Source of the DNA: Chloroflexota bacterium
Lineage (GTDB): Bacteria; Chloroflexota; UBA11872
Length of the DNA: 64,000 bases
Reading direction: 5' to 3'
Assembly: GCA_022821645.1 (NCBI GenBank)
Contig: JAJEDE010000025.1
Coordinates: 62,001 to 126,000 of the forward strand
Every line of letters begins with the position of its first letter. The stretch's first letter is position 1. This document shows positions 9,862 through 18,178 of this stretch, piece after piece. A program made the position numbers and the translations under genes. A model generated the notes under the pieces. It had not been told where the DNA came from, made no database searches, and was given only the letters and a program-made list of their open reading frames with translations.

Positions 9862-10269
9862 CTATTCGTCGATTCGCCTGGCCCAGGGTGTTTCGGCGAG
9901 ACCGCAAATGGCACCGCTCGGTAGCGGGAAGCGGGCCGTGGTTTGGCCCCACGGCTCCACTTTCGGGCCGTGGAGGAGCTTGCGCCCGCGGCGTTCAAGG
10001 GACTGAGAGGTCTGGGAAACGTCGTCGACCTCAAACTCGATGGTAAGGCCCGGAGTGACTCGGTCGACCGCCGTCCTGTCGCCGTAGGTGGCCTCGGCGG
10101 CGGCCTCGCGGCTCCAGAGGCCAAAGTGGATAACGCCGGGGATTTTGACTGATGCGTAGTCGGCGGAGACCGAGTCGTCGACCTCAAGGCCGAGGTCGTC
10201 GCGGTAGCACTTAACCGCGGCCTCCAGGTCGTCCACGATTTCCGCGATCCCGGCGAGGTGTCGGATCAT
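9862..10269 (-). CDS. VOC-superfamily protein (glyoxalase/dioxygenase fold)
   Basis: 135-residue single-domain vicinal oxygen chelate protein. The N-terminal beta-alpha unit reads IAEIVDDLEAAVKCYRDDLGLEV and the second unit PGLTIEFEVDDVSQTSQSLE, the duplicated pattern of the family. Position-specific metal ligands are not obvious, so the activity (isomerase, dioxygenase or resistance protein) is open. It is convergent with the C45 gene and followed downstream by the cupin gene on the same strand. Confidence 0.75.
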   Translation of the reverse strand: MIRHLAGIAEIVDDLEAAVKCYRDDLGLEVDDSVSADYASVKIPGVIHFGLWSREAAAEATYGDRTAVDRVTPGLTIEFEVDDVSQTSQSLERRGRKLLHGPKVEPWGQTTARFPLPSGAICGLAETPWARRIDE

Positions 10270-10378
10270 TTAGAGGGTCTTTCGAGGTTGCTTGCCGAGG
10301 GTCGGCGAGGTTGAGCATAGGGTGAAGCCGACCTATTGATCGCGCCCCGGATGGTGCGGTGAAGCCTGGAGGCGGCGG

Positions 10379-10873
10379 TTAACGCTTAGTTCCCGGCAGT
10401 GGGCGGTCGATGGCACGGCGAAACTCGCGGAATGCGGCTTCTTGCCGCTCAGTGAGGCCCGTGCGCTCGGCTTCGGTCAGCGGCCGGTGGGCATCGAGGG
10501 TGACGGTGTCGCTGTGGTCGGCGGGGTAGGGCGGGCTGGTGATGAAGAGGACGCGGGCGGGTGAGTCGTCGGCCGCGGCGAACTGGAGCGAGTGGCCGGG
10601 GAGGGTGACGATGGACTGGCCGGCGTCGGCCTGGATTTCCTGGGTCTTGCCAGTCTGAGGGTCGTGGGTGACGGCGCGGATGCGGCCGGAGAGGACGTAG
10701 GTGACCTGCTCAAGGGTGAGGTGGGCGTGGATGCCGTAGGTGTGGCCGGGCCGGATGTCGCCTTCGGCCAGGGCGAGGTGGGCGCAGGGGATGAGGTCGA
10801 TGGGGTAAACGACGATGCCGTCGGGGGCGGTGACGGGTGGACCGAGTCGTGCTGGTTCCACAGTCTTGGACAC
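10379..10873 (-). CDS. Cupin-domain protein
   Basis: 164-residue cupin. The first cupin motif is represented by GHTYGIHAHLTLEQVTYVLSG (H-x-H-x-E-like metal ligands) and the second by PGHSLQFAAAD. The conserved-barrel fold binds a metal and a small molecule; no specific reaction can be named. Starts with GTG, with GGAGG about 11 bases upstream. It is followed by a small-molecule metabolism run on the same strand, and lies just downstream of a pair of short palindromes. Confidence 0.75.
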   Translation of the reverse strand: MSKTVEPARLGPPVTAPDGIVVYPIDLIPCAHLALAEGDIRPGHTYGIHAHLTLEQVTYVLSGRIRAVTHDPQTGKTQEIQADAGQSIVTLPGHSLQFAAADDSPARVLFITSPPYPADHSDTVTLDAHRPLTEAERTGLTERQEAAFREFRRAIDRPLPGTKR

Positions 10874-10907
10874 GATTAGCGGGTCCTCCGGCTGCGTGCG
10901 TGGAAGA

Positions 10908-10959
10908 GGGCGCTTCGCGAAGCGCCCCTACGGTCGGAGGACAGCGCTTCGCGAAGTGC
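10908..10959. repeat. Paired short palindromes
   Basis: A perfect 20-base palindrome, gggcgcttcgcgaagcgccc (10908-10927), is followed after 16 bases by a slightly degenerate copy of its core (10944-10959). They sit between the cupin start and the transaldolase-like stop, so they could act as a transcript-processing or attenuating hairpin, or be a REP-type element. Confidence 0.6.
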
Positions 10960-10967
10960 CGGTAGAG

Positions 10968-11738
10968 CTAGTGGGATGCCTCGGCTACCGGGACTCCTTC
11001 GAGGAGGCCGGCTTTGTGCATTTTTTCCCAGGCGGTGAGGAAGGTGGCGTTCCACTCGTCGGTGAGGGGGTTGTGGAGCATGTCGCGGAAGACTTCCCAG
11101 AAGACGATGATGCCGTCGGCGCCGGCCTGGAGGGCGGCGTTGGCCACATCCACCGAGCGGACGAGGGCGGCGGTGATGTAGGGCCGCTGCTCCCAACCGG
11201 CGAACATGTCCGCGCACTCGCGCACGTGCCAGACGGGGTCCACGCCGACGCCCTTGTAGGGCTCGCAGAAGGGCAGGATGTGGGTGGCGCCGGCCTGCGC
11301 GACCACCGCAGCCTGCGTGAGGCTGAAGGTCGTCGTGCAGAAGGTCTCGACGCCCTCGGCGGCCAGGGTGGAAAAGGCCTCGAGGCCCTGGGTGGCGCAG
11401 GGGATCTTGATGACGATCTGGTCGGACATCCGAGTGAAGACGTGGGCGACATCCAGGAGTTCGGCGGTGGTGTGGCCGTCGATTTCGACCACAACCTGCT
11501 TGTCGGTGATGTCCAGGTAGCGGCGGACGACTTCGGTGAGTTGCCCGTACTTCTGGGTCATGTCGTCCAGGACGACGGTGTTGGTGACGATGCCGTAGCC
11601 GCCGCGGGGCAGCCAGACCTTGAGGTCTTCAGGATCGCCGGCCAACCAGATGGCGGGGCCGCGTTCGGTCAGGCGGGCCTGGGTTACGGGGCCCAGGTCG
11701 GTCTCAACGCCGTTTGCCGTCACAGTCATAGCAGCCAC
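10968..11738 (-). CDS. Transaldolase / fructose-6-phosphate aldolase-like protein
   Basis: 256-residue class I aldolase of the transaldolase family. The Schiff-base lysine is K111 in QIVIKIPCATQGLEAF, followed by TTTFSLTQAAVVAQAGATHILPFCEP, matching the FSA pattern (VKIP, then strand-6 and strand-7 motifs). Sugar-phosphate carbon transfer or aldol cleavage is the family chemistry; the natural substrate is unknown. The GTG start overlaps the upstream VOC stop by one base (TAGTG), implying translational coupling; an internal ATG at 11729 is also possible. Confidence 0.8.
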   Translation of the reverse strand: MAAMTVTANGVETDLGPVTQARLTERGPAIWLAGDPEDLKVWLPRGGYGIVTNTVVLDDMTQKYGQLTEVVRRYLDITDKQVVVEIDGHTTAELLDVAHVFTRMSDQIVIKIPCATQGLEAFSTLAAEGVETFCTTTFSLTQAAVVAQAGATHILPFCEPYKGVGVDPVWHVRECADMFAGWEQRPYITAALVRSVDVANAALQAGADGIIVFWEVFRDMLHNPLTDEWNATFLTAWEKMHKAGLLEGVPVAEASH

Positions 11739-12151
11739 TAGAGATGCCTCCCGTCAACCAGTTGCAGTCCCACGCCCAGGGTCTTGTCGGTGTCGAGGAA
11801 CGAGATGCGCCAGTCGGAGGAACTGACGATCGGGGCGGTGCCGCCGATGCCGTGTTCGCCGCTGAGGGTGGCCAGCGTGTCGTCCATCGCGTCGTCGCGG
11901 AAGGCGACGTGGTGGACGCTGGGGCCGTGTTCGTGCAGGTGGGCGGCGAAGTTGCTGACCTCGTCGTTGGTGGGGCAGATGATTTCGAGGTAGCTGTCGG
12001 TGTCGCCGATCCGGAGGGCGGCGTAGGCGTTGCCTTCTTCCTCCGACTCCCAGATCTTGAATGGGGTCATGCCCAGCTTTTCCTGGAACAGGGCCAGGGC
12101 GGCCTCGCGATCGGGCACGACGTAGGCGATGTGATGAACGGCGTCGAACAT
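11738..12151 (-). CDS. VOC-superfamily protein, methylmalonyl-CoA-epimerase-like
   Basis: 137-residue VOC protein with two repeated halves: VHHIAYVVPDREAALALFQEKLGM and PSVHHVAFRDDAMDDTLATL. The two HH segments are placed like the metal ligands of methylmalonyl-CoA epimerase. The C-terminal ligand position reads GVGLQLVDG, Gln where epimerases carry Glu, so the epimerase activity is uncertain. It is coupled to the transaldolase-like gene downstream, suggesting a shared sugar or acid pathway. Confidence 0.75.
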   Translation of the reverse strand: MFDAVHHIAYVVPDREAALALFQEKLGMTPFKIWESEEEGNAYAALRIGDTDSYLEIICPTNDEVSNFAAHLHEHGPSVHHVAFRDDAMDDTLATLSGEHGIGGTAPIVSSSDWRISFLDTDKTLGVGLQLVDGRHL

Positions 12152-12213
12152 GGCGGCCTCCGGGGGCGGCCTGCAGATTTAGGGAGAGTGTACGCCCCTG
12201 GCACGCACGGGGT

Positions 12214-12263
12214 GTGGTTCGACTCGGCCCTCCGAGGATTCCAGGCCGGCTCACCACGAACGG
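12214..12263. repeat. Palindromic repeat, intergenic copy
   Basis: Begins gtggttcgactcggccctcc and ends ggctcaccacgaacgg; the ends are an imperfect inverted repeat. The same ends recur at 45650-45700, where they lie inside an open reading frame, and in a longer relative at 54584-54660. Here it sits between the VOC and enolase-superfamily genes. Confidence 0.75.
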
Positions 12264-12288
12264 TGGCTGGCTGTGAACGTGGCTGGGG

Positions 12289-13413
12289 CTATTCGATGAA
12301 GGTGCGCCACGGGTAGGAGGGTTCGCGGCCGTCGGGTTCGTCGTCGAGCGCGTCGAGATTCAGGTCGTCGATGCCGAGGCCGGGTATGTCGCTGAGGTGC
12401 ATGTAGCCGTCGTGGACTTGCATGGCTTCGCCGGCGACGCGGCGGCGGAGTTCGGCCTCGGGGTAGGCGGTTTCGAGCACCTGGAAGTTGGGCGTGACGG
12501 CGGCGATCTGCATGGCCATGGCGGCCGAGATTGGCCCGCCGGAGTTATGCGGGGCGACCTGGACGTGGTAGGTCTCGGCGGCGGCGGCAATCTTGCGCAC
12601 TTCGGTGATGCCGCCGGCGTGGGTCAGGTCGGGCTGGATGAAGGCGGCGCCCTGGCCTTCGAGCAGTTCGCGGTAGTCCTGGCGGCTGAAGAGCTTTTCG
12701 CCGCAGGCGATGGGTGTCGCCATGCGTGGGGCGAGGGCGCACATGGCCTTGGTGTTTTCGGCCGGGATGGGCTCCTCCAGCCAGACGGGGCGCGATGGCG
12801 CAAGGGCCTGGGAGGCTTCGATGGCGAGGCGGGGCGTGAGGCGTTCGGCGCACTCGATGTGGATTTCGAAGTCGGGGCCGGTGGCCTCGCGGATGCCTTC
12901 GACGAGCTCGGCGGCGAAGCGGATGGCGGCGACGTCGGTGCGCTGGCCGGGTGACCCGAACGGGGTGACCTTGACGCCGCGGTAGCCCTCGTTCTGAGCG
13001 CGGATCGCGCCTTCCACGTGGTCGGCGACGGAGTCCATCCAACGCGAGACTCCGCCGGCATAGACGCGGACCTTGCGGCGGACGGGGCCGCCAAGGAGCT
13101 TCCAGACGGGCACGCCGTAGCGTTTGCCTTGCAGGTCCCAGAGGGCCCCGTCGATGGCGGAGATGGCGCTGTTGACGATGGGGCCGCCGCGCCAGCCGGT
13201 GTAAAGGTCGCGCCAGATCAACTCGATGGCCGACGAGTCGTGGCCGAGCAGGCGCGGGGTGAACTGCCGGATGACGGCGGCCACGGCGGGGCCGCGATCG
13301 GAGGTGGAGCCTTCGCCCCAGCCAAAGAGGCCCTCGTCGGTGGAAACTCGGACGAACAGCCATTCGCGCCAGCGCACGAACTTGATGAAGACCTCGATTC
13401 CCGTGATCTTCAT
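12289..13413 (-). CDS. Mandelate racemase/muconate lactonizing enzyme family protein (galactonate dehydratase-like)
   Basis: 374-residue enolase-superfamily protein: alpha+beta capping domain (1-120) and TIM barrel. Barrel ligands read HIECAE (E187), WLEEP (E213), CGEKLFSR (E239) and APHNSGG (H289). The 26/26/50 spacing equals that of D-galactonate dehydratase (183/209/235/285). However, the first metal ligand is Glu instead of Asp, and the residue at the position of the GalD base His185 is Ala189, so acid-sugar dehydration is plausible but the specificity likely differs. The ATG overlaps the nth stop (ATGA). Confidence 0.85.
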   Translation of the reverse strand: MKITGIEVFIKFVRWREWLFVRVSTDEGLFGWGEGSTSDRGPAVAAVIRQFTPRLLGHDSSAIELIWRDLYTGWRGGPIVNSAISAIDGALWDLQGKRYGVPVWKLLGGPVRRKVRVYAGGVSRWMDSVADHVEGAIRAQNEGYRGVKVTPFGSPGQRTDVAAIRFAAELVEGIREATGPDFEIHIECAERLTPRLAIEASQALAPSRPVWLEEPIPAENTKAMCALAPRMATPIACGEKLFSRQDYRELLEGQGAAFIQPDLTHAGGITEVRKIAAAAETYHVQVAPHNSGGPISAAMAMQIAAVTPNFQVLETAYPEAELRRRVAGEAMQVHDGYMHLSDIPGLGIDDLNLDALDDEPDGREPSYPWRTFIE

Positions 13414-14156
13414 GCCTTGACCGCCTGGAACGGTGACTTGGCCGGTCGGACCGGCGCGGTGGATGAGGGGCAGATGTCGTTCAGAACGCAGCCCTCGCAG
13501 TCGGGCTTGCGGGCATCGCAGACGCGGCGGCCGTGCCAGATGACGGCGATGCCGGCGAAGATCCAGTCGTCCTGGTCCAGCGTGTCGGTGAGGTCGCGTT
13601 CGATCTTGACCGGGTCAGTGGCGCGGCTGAGGCCCAGGCGCTGGGAGAGGCGCTTGACGTGGGTGTCGACGACGACGCCGCTGGGAATGCCAAAGGCTTC
13701 ACCCAGCACGACGTTGGCGGTCTTGCGGGCGACGCCGCGGAGGCGCAGAAGCTCCGGCATGGTGCGTGGGACTTCGCCGTCGAAGTCATGAATAAGCTGG
13801 GCGGCGGTTTCGCGAATGGCGCGGGCCTTGCTGCGGAAGAAGCCGGTCTGGCGGATGACCTCTTCGACCTCGAGCTGGGGGGCGGCAGCCAGGGCGTGGG
13901 GCGTGGGGTAGCGGCGGAAGAGTTCGGGGGTGACTCGGTTGACGGTGACGTCGGTGGTCTGGGCGGAGAGGATGACGGCGATGAGGAACTGGAATGGATT
14001 GCGGTAATCCAGCTCGGCGGCGGCTTCGGGGTAGAGCTCGCGCAGGCGGCGGACGATCTCGGCGGCGCGGGCGCGGCGGACGACCTTGGACTCGCGCCAG
14101 CGGCGGATAGTGAACGCACTTTTCCTGGCGCGGGTGGACCGGCGTCGGGTGGCCAT
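13410..14156 (-). CDS. nth: Endonuclease III (DNA glycosylase/AP lyase)
   Basis: Base-excision repair enzyme removing oxidised pyrimidines. 248 residues; the core contains LIAVILSAQTTD, the helix-hairpin-helix LRGVARKTANVVL with catalytic K145, VDTHVKRL with catalytic D164, and a C-terminal 4Fe-4S loop C213-x6-C220-x2-C223-x5-C229. A basic ~25-residue N-terminal extension precedes the fold. It is the first gene of an overlapping pair with the enolase-superfamily gene. Confidence 0.95.
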   Translation of the reverse strand: MATRRRSTRARKSAFTIRRWRESKVVRRARAAEIVRRLRELYPEAAAELDYRNPFQFLIAVILSAQTTDVTVNRVTPELFRRYPTPHALAAAPQLEVEEVIRQTGFFRSKARAIRETAAQLIHDFDGEVPRTMPELLRLRGVARKTANVVLGEAFGIPSGVVVDTHVKRLSQRLGLSRATDPVKIERDLTDTLDQDDWIFAGIAVIWHGRRVCDARKPDCEGCVLNDICPSSTAPVRPAKSPFQAVKA

Positions 14157-14279
14157 GGCGGCAGGATATCCGGCGGCGCGGCGAACCGGCTACGCAGCGA
14201 TATGACGCAACACCACGCTGCCGGACTTCGTGCCCGTCCTGCCAACTCCACACGCGTAGTGAACGGGCGCCCGTGATGG

Positions 14280-14966
14280 TTACGACTGGATCAGCTCGAT
14301 GATCAGCAGCGACGGAACCGCAGTATGCGGAGGCGCTGTGTCTTGTGGGTCGGGCCTCACGTCCTCCAGCCTGCGAAGCAGGAAGCCGTTGTGTCGGAAG
14401 GCTGTTACGAAGTTCTCAAAGGTCCGGTGGACGTAGGGTGCCTCGAAGCCGACGCGCTCTTTCCCGAACACGCGACTAACCGATCCCGAGGCGAAGTAGG
14501 TTTCGAGCTTGCCGCGCTTCACGGCCGAATAGGGGTTGTTGAGCGAGAGCAGGAGCCGACCTCCTGGTTTGAGCGCGTCGCCGACGGTACGCAGGAGGCC
14601 CGTGTGATCCGCGACTCCGTCGAGCACCGCGTCTGCCACCACTAGATCGAAGCGACTCCGGTACGTCGGGAGGCCAAGGGTGAGGTCGGTTTCCAGAAAC
14701 GTGATGTCTTGCCGATGGCTCTCGGGGTGGCTTCGCGCGGCCTCGATCAAGCGGGGCGAGACATCCACCCCGACGGCTTGTGTGCCATGACGGGCGAACA
14801 GGCGGGCCAGGTGGCCTTCGCCGCAGCCGGCGTCAAGGACCTTGCGGCGGGAAACATCGCCCGCCAAGTGGAACAGACGGCGAGTAAGCCTGCACATGAG
14901 ACGCCCCAGCGTTCCTTCGCGGACGAGACTGACATAGGCCTCGTCGTGTTCGTCGTAACGGTCCAC
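14280..14966 (-). CDS. Class I SAM-dependent methyltransferase
   Basis: 228-residue methyltransferase with VLDAGCGEGHLARLFARHG (motif I), GVDVSPRLIEAA (motif II acidic loop), FDLVVADAVLDGV and LKPGGRLLLSLNNPYS. It resembles UbiE/CmoA-like enzymes acting on small molecules; the substrate is unknown. It is divergent from the micro-lipoprotein gene at 15092. Confidence 0.85.
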   Translation of the reverse strand: MDRYDEHDEAYVSLVREGTLGRLMCRLTRRLFHLAGDVSRRKVLDAGCGEGHLARLFARHGTQAVGVDVSPRLIEAARSHPESHRQDITFLETDLTLGLPTYRSRFDLVVADAVLDGVADHTGLLRTVGDALKPGGRLLLSLNNPYSAVKRGKLETYFASGSVSRVFGKERVGFEAPYVHRTFENFVTAFRHNGFLLRRLEDVRPDPQDTAPPHTAVPSLLIIELIQS

Positions 14967-15091
14967 CTCAGCAATGCCCCTTCGGCGTCCTGAAAAATCC
15001 GTGGTGTCGGGTGCAACTGCCGTATCCTGCCGACAGCCGTGCGGCCGCTCGCGTAGAATCTGGGGCGCGCACGACGATTTCGGTATCCCAG

Positions 15092-15331
15092 ATGGCTCGC
15101 GACGTGGAAGCGATCACTCGCCCTTCCAGGCGGCGACTGCTGCGTGCCGCGTCGCTATCCGCTCTCGTTGCGGTGAGCGGCGGGGTGCTGAGCGCCTGCC
15201 TGGGCGATTCGTCACGGGACGAGGACGGGTATTACAAGTTCGCCCGCACGCGAGCGCGGGGAACCTATGCGTACGACCCGCAGGAGCGCGAGCGGCTACG
15301 GCAGGAGTACCAGCCGAGCGGCGGTTCGTAG
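15092..15331 (+). CDS. Small Tat-type lipoprotein (79 aa)
   Basis: The N-terminus has a twin-arginine-like region (RPSRRRLLRAA), a hydrophobic stretch and a lipobox LSAC with C36. Only ~43 residues would remain after processing, a charged tail ending in YDPQERERLRQEYQ. The ATG at 15092 is chosen over an upstream in-frame Met because it puts the Arg motif close to the terminus. It resembles the next small lipoprotein in layout and in its Y-x-ER-xRLR tail. Function unknown; probably exported and membrane-anchored. Confidence 0.6.
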   Translation: MARDVEAITRPSRRRLLRAASLSALVAVSGGVLSACLGDSSRDEDGYYKFARTRARGTYAYDPQERERLRQEYQPSGGS

Positions 15332-15498
15332 GCGCGCCGCAGCCCAAGCGCCGCCAGCAGTTCAGTAGCGGAGCTGGGTGAATGTGGCGGCTGACAGGTC
15401 CGAATCCGGTTCCAATGGCTTGGGACGGCAGTGGTCGCCGGAGGGCGGATATACTTCAAGGTCACAGCAAGGGTTGCTTTCGTACTCGCGAGGTTCTC

Positions 15499-15705
15499 AT
15501 GGCGAACGACACGGATCGACGAGTTCAGACTGGATCCTTGGCCGGCACGCGAATCCAGCGTCGCCGGTTGCTGGCATTGGGCGCCGCGATTGTGGCTACG
15601 GTCGGGGTGTCGGCCTGTGCCCCGGAAGACGAAGGCGCCGGAACCCGCGACAACCCATTCCCGTATAGCGAAGAGCGAACCGCCCGGCTGCGCACGCGCA
15701 TGTAG
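15499..15705 (+). CDS. Small Tat-type lipoprotein (68 aa)
   Basis: The N-terminus carries IQRRRLLALGAA, a hydrophobic run and lipobox VSAC (C40), leaving a mature peptide of under 30 residues with the tail YSEERTARLRTRM. GAGG lies a few bases before the ATG. The layout and tail resemble the 79-residue lipoprotein just upstream, suggesting a distant paralogue pair. Function unknown. Confidence 0.6.
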   Translation: MANDTDRRVQTGSLAGTRIQRRRLLALGAAIVATVGVSACAPEDEGAGTRDNPFPYSEERTARLRTRM

Positions 15706-15823
15706 CCGCGCGGCTTCTGTCGCGTCGCGAGTCTCAGTTCCGCACGTTGACGTTACTTGCGTGCGGCTTTTGACTGACCTGATCTCAAGGCGGCAGTAGC
15801 GGCTGCGCGTGAGTGACCAAAGA

Positions 15824-15855
15824 TCAAGGCCCGGCGCCGAAGCGCCGGGCCTTGA
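15824..15855 (-). terminator. Hairpin terminator after the solute-binding protein gene
   Basis: A 14-base perfect stem (tcaaggcccggcgc and its complement) encloses, on the minus strand, a C(TTCG)G tetraloop and is followed by a short T-containing tail. It lies 35 bases beyond the stop of the minus-strand binding-protein gene. Confidence 0.85.
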
Positions 15856-15890
15856 CTCTGTGGCGTCCGATGGAAGGACGCTGGCCAGGA

Positions 15891-17402
15891 CTAGAGGGGC
15901 GGGAAGCCGAACTTCTGACGACCCTCGTTGAGCAGATCGCGCTGACCGGCGAGTGACGTACGCACCAAGTGCTTCGCCTCGTCGATCACCTGATCGACCG
16001 GCTTGTCGCCCAGGTAGGCGGCATCCGGCGTCTTGCGCCACTCGTACATCTCCCACCAAGCGGGGAGCGCCATCATGAGGTGGCGGTTGACGTTGCCAAC
16101 GTCGGCGTAGGCCTTGAGCCACTCCATGCCCTCGGGCGGCGGCGCTTTGGCCTCGTCCGAATCGAAGACGCCCCGGTGCATGGGCAGGTGGCCGCGGTCG
16201 ATGGCGACGCGGCCTTGATACGTCGGACCGCCGAGGAAGAGGATCAGGTCAATCGCCTCCTCAATGGTCCCGTAGCGCTGCGCGCCGTTCGTGACCAAGT
16301 GGGGCTGGTCATTCCACTCGTGGATTTCCTCGCCAAGTGAGGCCAGCGGCATGGGGCCGAGCGACCACTTGAAGCGGTCCTTGATGCGCGGCACGTGGTA
16401 GCCGGTGGTGTAGACGACGGAACTCAACCAGGACCACACCTTGCCCGCCGCGAACGGGTTGCCGAACTCGCCCGCCAACCGCTTGTTGTCGGCGAGCGGG
16501 AAGGACACGTTCTCGTTGTGGATCAGTCCCACCGAGAAATTCAGCCCGAAGTCGCCGCCGTTGTCAAAAACGGCCAACTCGGTCTCGTCCTTATTGCGCA
16601 TGGCCGTGGCGCCCGACATGAACGCCATCGGGCTCCAGTGGAACTCGTAGCCGTTGTGGGCCCAGGTGCCCCACTGGTCGATGTCGGGATCCGTGACCTT
16701 CTTGCAGGATTCGAGGAACTCGTTCTCGTACGTCCAGCCCTCGCTGGGGAACTCGACGCCGTACTCCTCGCCCATGGTGGTGTTCATCACGATGCCGCCG
16801 AGGGCGCCCTGGAACGGCATGCCGAACTGCGCGCCCTCGATCACGTTGGAGGGGTTTGATCCCTCGTCGTGGGCGTGGTCGTGATTGACGGTGTACAGGT
16901 CGGGAATGAAGTAGTAGTCCTCGGCAATGTAGTCGTCGCGCTTGGCCAGACCGTCGTTGATCTCGGTGAAGCCTCCGTCGTTGACGAAGGCGCCGAGCAT
17001 GCCGCCGTCCAGCATGGCCACTTCCGCCTGGGTGCCGGCGGCCATCTGCAACGGAAATACGCTGGTGGCGTAGTCAGCCGGCTGCGGAATGAACTTGACG
17101 AAGATGTTCGGTCGCAAAGACGCGTACTGCTTGAGGCCCCACTGCATGGCAGCGCCACGCGGACCGGAGGTGTGGTCGCCGACGTAGCTCAGCGTGACCG
17201 TCTCGGGCTGGGGCGGAGCAGCCGTGGCTGCAGGGGCTGGCGCCTCGGTCATGGCCGGGGCGGCGGTCGCCGCAACGGCGGGCGCCGGTTCAGGTTCGGG
17301 TTCGGACTCACCGCAGGCCGCCAGGATGGCCATGCCACTCACGCCAATGGCGCCGACGCCCGCAGCGCGCAGGATGGTGCGCCTCGATGGGCGATTGCTC
17401 AT
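15891..17402 (-). CDS. Extracellular solute-binding lipoprotein, sugar type (family 1)
   Basis: 503-residue periplasmic/surface binding protein of a carbohydrate-type ABC importer. Tat-like signal RPSRRTILRAA, lipobox LAAC (C30), then a Glu/Pro/Ala/Thr-rich linker (31-65) before the bilobed domain. Internal segments such as PLQMAAGTQAEVAMLDGG and FGNPFAAGKVWSW fit SBP family 1. The start at 17402 has AGGGG 7 bases upstream, which is better than the longer in-frame alternative. No permease or ATPase gene adjoins it, so its transporter partners must lie elsewhere. A strong hairpin follows. Confidence 0.85.
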   Translation of the reverse strand: MSNRPSRRTILRAAGVGAIGVSGMAILAACGESEPEPEPAPAVAATAAPAMTEAPAPAATAAPPQPETVTLSYVGDHTSGPRGAAMQWGLKQYASLRPNIFVKFIPQPADYATSVFPLQMAAGTQAEVAMLDGGMLGAFVNDGGFTEINDGLAKRDDYIAEDYYFIPDLYTVNHDHAHDEGSNPSNVIEGAQFGMPFQGALGGIVMNTTMGEEYGVEFPSEGWTYENEFLESCKKVTDPDIDQWGTWAHNGYEFHWSPMAFMSGATAMRNKDETELAVFDNGGDFGLNFSVGLIHNENVSFPLADNKRLAGEFGNPFAAGKVWSWLSSVVYTTGYHVPRIKDRFKWSLGPMPLASLGEEIHEWNDQPHLVTNGAQRYGTIEEAIDLILFLGGPTYQGRVAIDRGHLPMHRGVFDSDEAKAPPPEGMEWLKAYADVGNVNRHLMMALPAWWEMYEWRKTPDAAYLGDKPVDQVIDEAKHLVRTSLAGQRDLLNEGRQKFGFPPL

Positions 17403-17868
17403 GCGTTCCCCTCTCTGGAAGCAAGTGACTTCAGTTCGTGTCAGACCTCTGCCACGATCCACCGGCGACGCTCCAACGCAGGTCGGAGCACGCGACGCCG
17501 GTCAGCGCTTGCCTCAATGCACCGTGTTTGCGCGTGCAGCTTGTTCCATTTGGAACTACACGTCAAGTGGCCTATCTTGTCTGGAATTGACGTGGCTGAG
17601 ATCAATCTGGCCCCGAGGCACCTTGAGGAATCCAGGTTGATTCCGTGGCGATGAATCCGCGCGCATTGTGGCGATTTGCCGGGCGCTGATGCCGTCGCCC
17701 GGGCTCGACGCCGAGCGGCGGTGCGGAGGCCAGCGAAGGGCGTAGGTTATGGACGGCCGGAGCGAGAAGCGAGGCCCCGCCGGGCCGACAATAATCTCAG
17801 CGTCGGCGGGTCCGGCGAAGTTCCGCTGCGGCAGCGAGGCGCGTCTTGGTATCCGTCGGAGAAAGGCG
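17403..17868. other. Intergenic region, no gene supported
   Basis: 466 bases between the divergently transcribed binding-protein gene and the 52-residue lipoprotein gene. It must contain at least one promoter, but I cannot assign boxes with confidence, and the open frames here lack coding character. Confidence 0.5.
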
Positions 17869-18027
17869 ATGCTCATGGTTTTCGGCATGCCGCTGGCCGT
17901 TGCGCTGGTGGCCTGCGCCGACAAGCCTCCGCCGGCCGAAGTAACGCCGTTTGCTTTTCCGGCCGTCGGGGCGGGTCAGAAGGACACGGCTCAGTTTGGC
18001 GCCCGGAGCGGCCCCACGGTTCCCTGA
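17869..18027 (+). CDS. Micro-lipoprotein (52 aa)
   Basis: Very short gene with a strong ribosome-binding site (GGAGAAAGG, 3 bases before ATG), a short hydrophobic signal and the lipobox VALVAC (C16), leaving ~37 residues rich in Pro and Ala. Too short for a recognised domain. Third tiny lipoprotein in 3 kb; the length, lipobox and ribosome-binding site support it as real. Function unknown. Confidence 0.5.
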   Translation: MLMVFGMPLAVALVACADKPPPAEVTPFAFPAVGAGQKDTAQFGARSGPTVP

Positions 18028-18178
18028 CCTAGTGCCGGTCTCACACAGGTTTCGTGATTCGGCTCTTCGGGATGCGCGATCCAATTCGTAGGCCGACTTC
18101 GGGGGACACTCGATAAACTGGATGCTGTGACACCAATCGGTCGCCGCTGGAGTTTGGTCAGTTCGTGAGTCTTGGGAA

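Noticed and set aside
10815-11741. 308-codon plus-strand open frame
   Set aside because: Antisense to the cupin and transaldolase-like genes; Gly/Val/Asp-rich with no motif.
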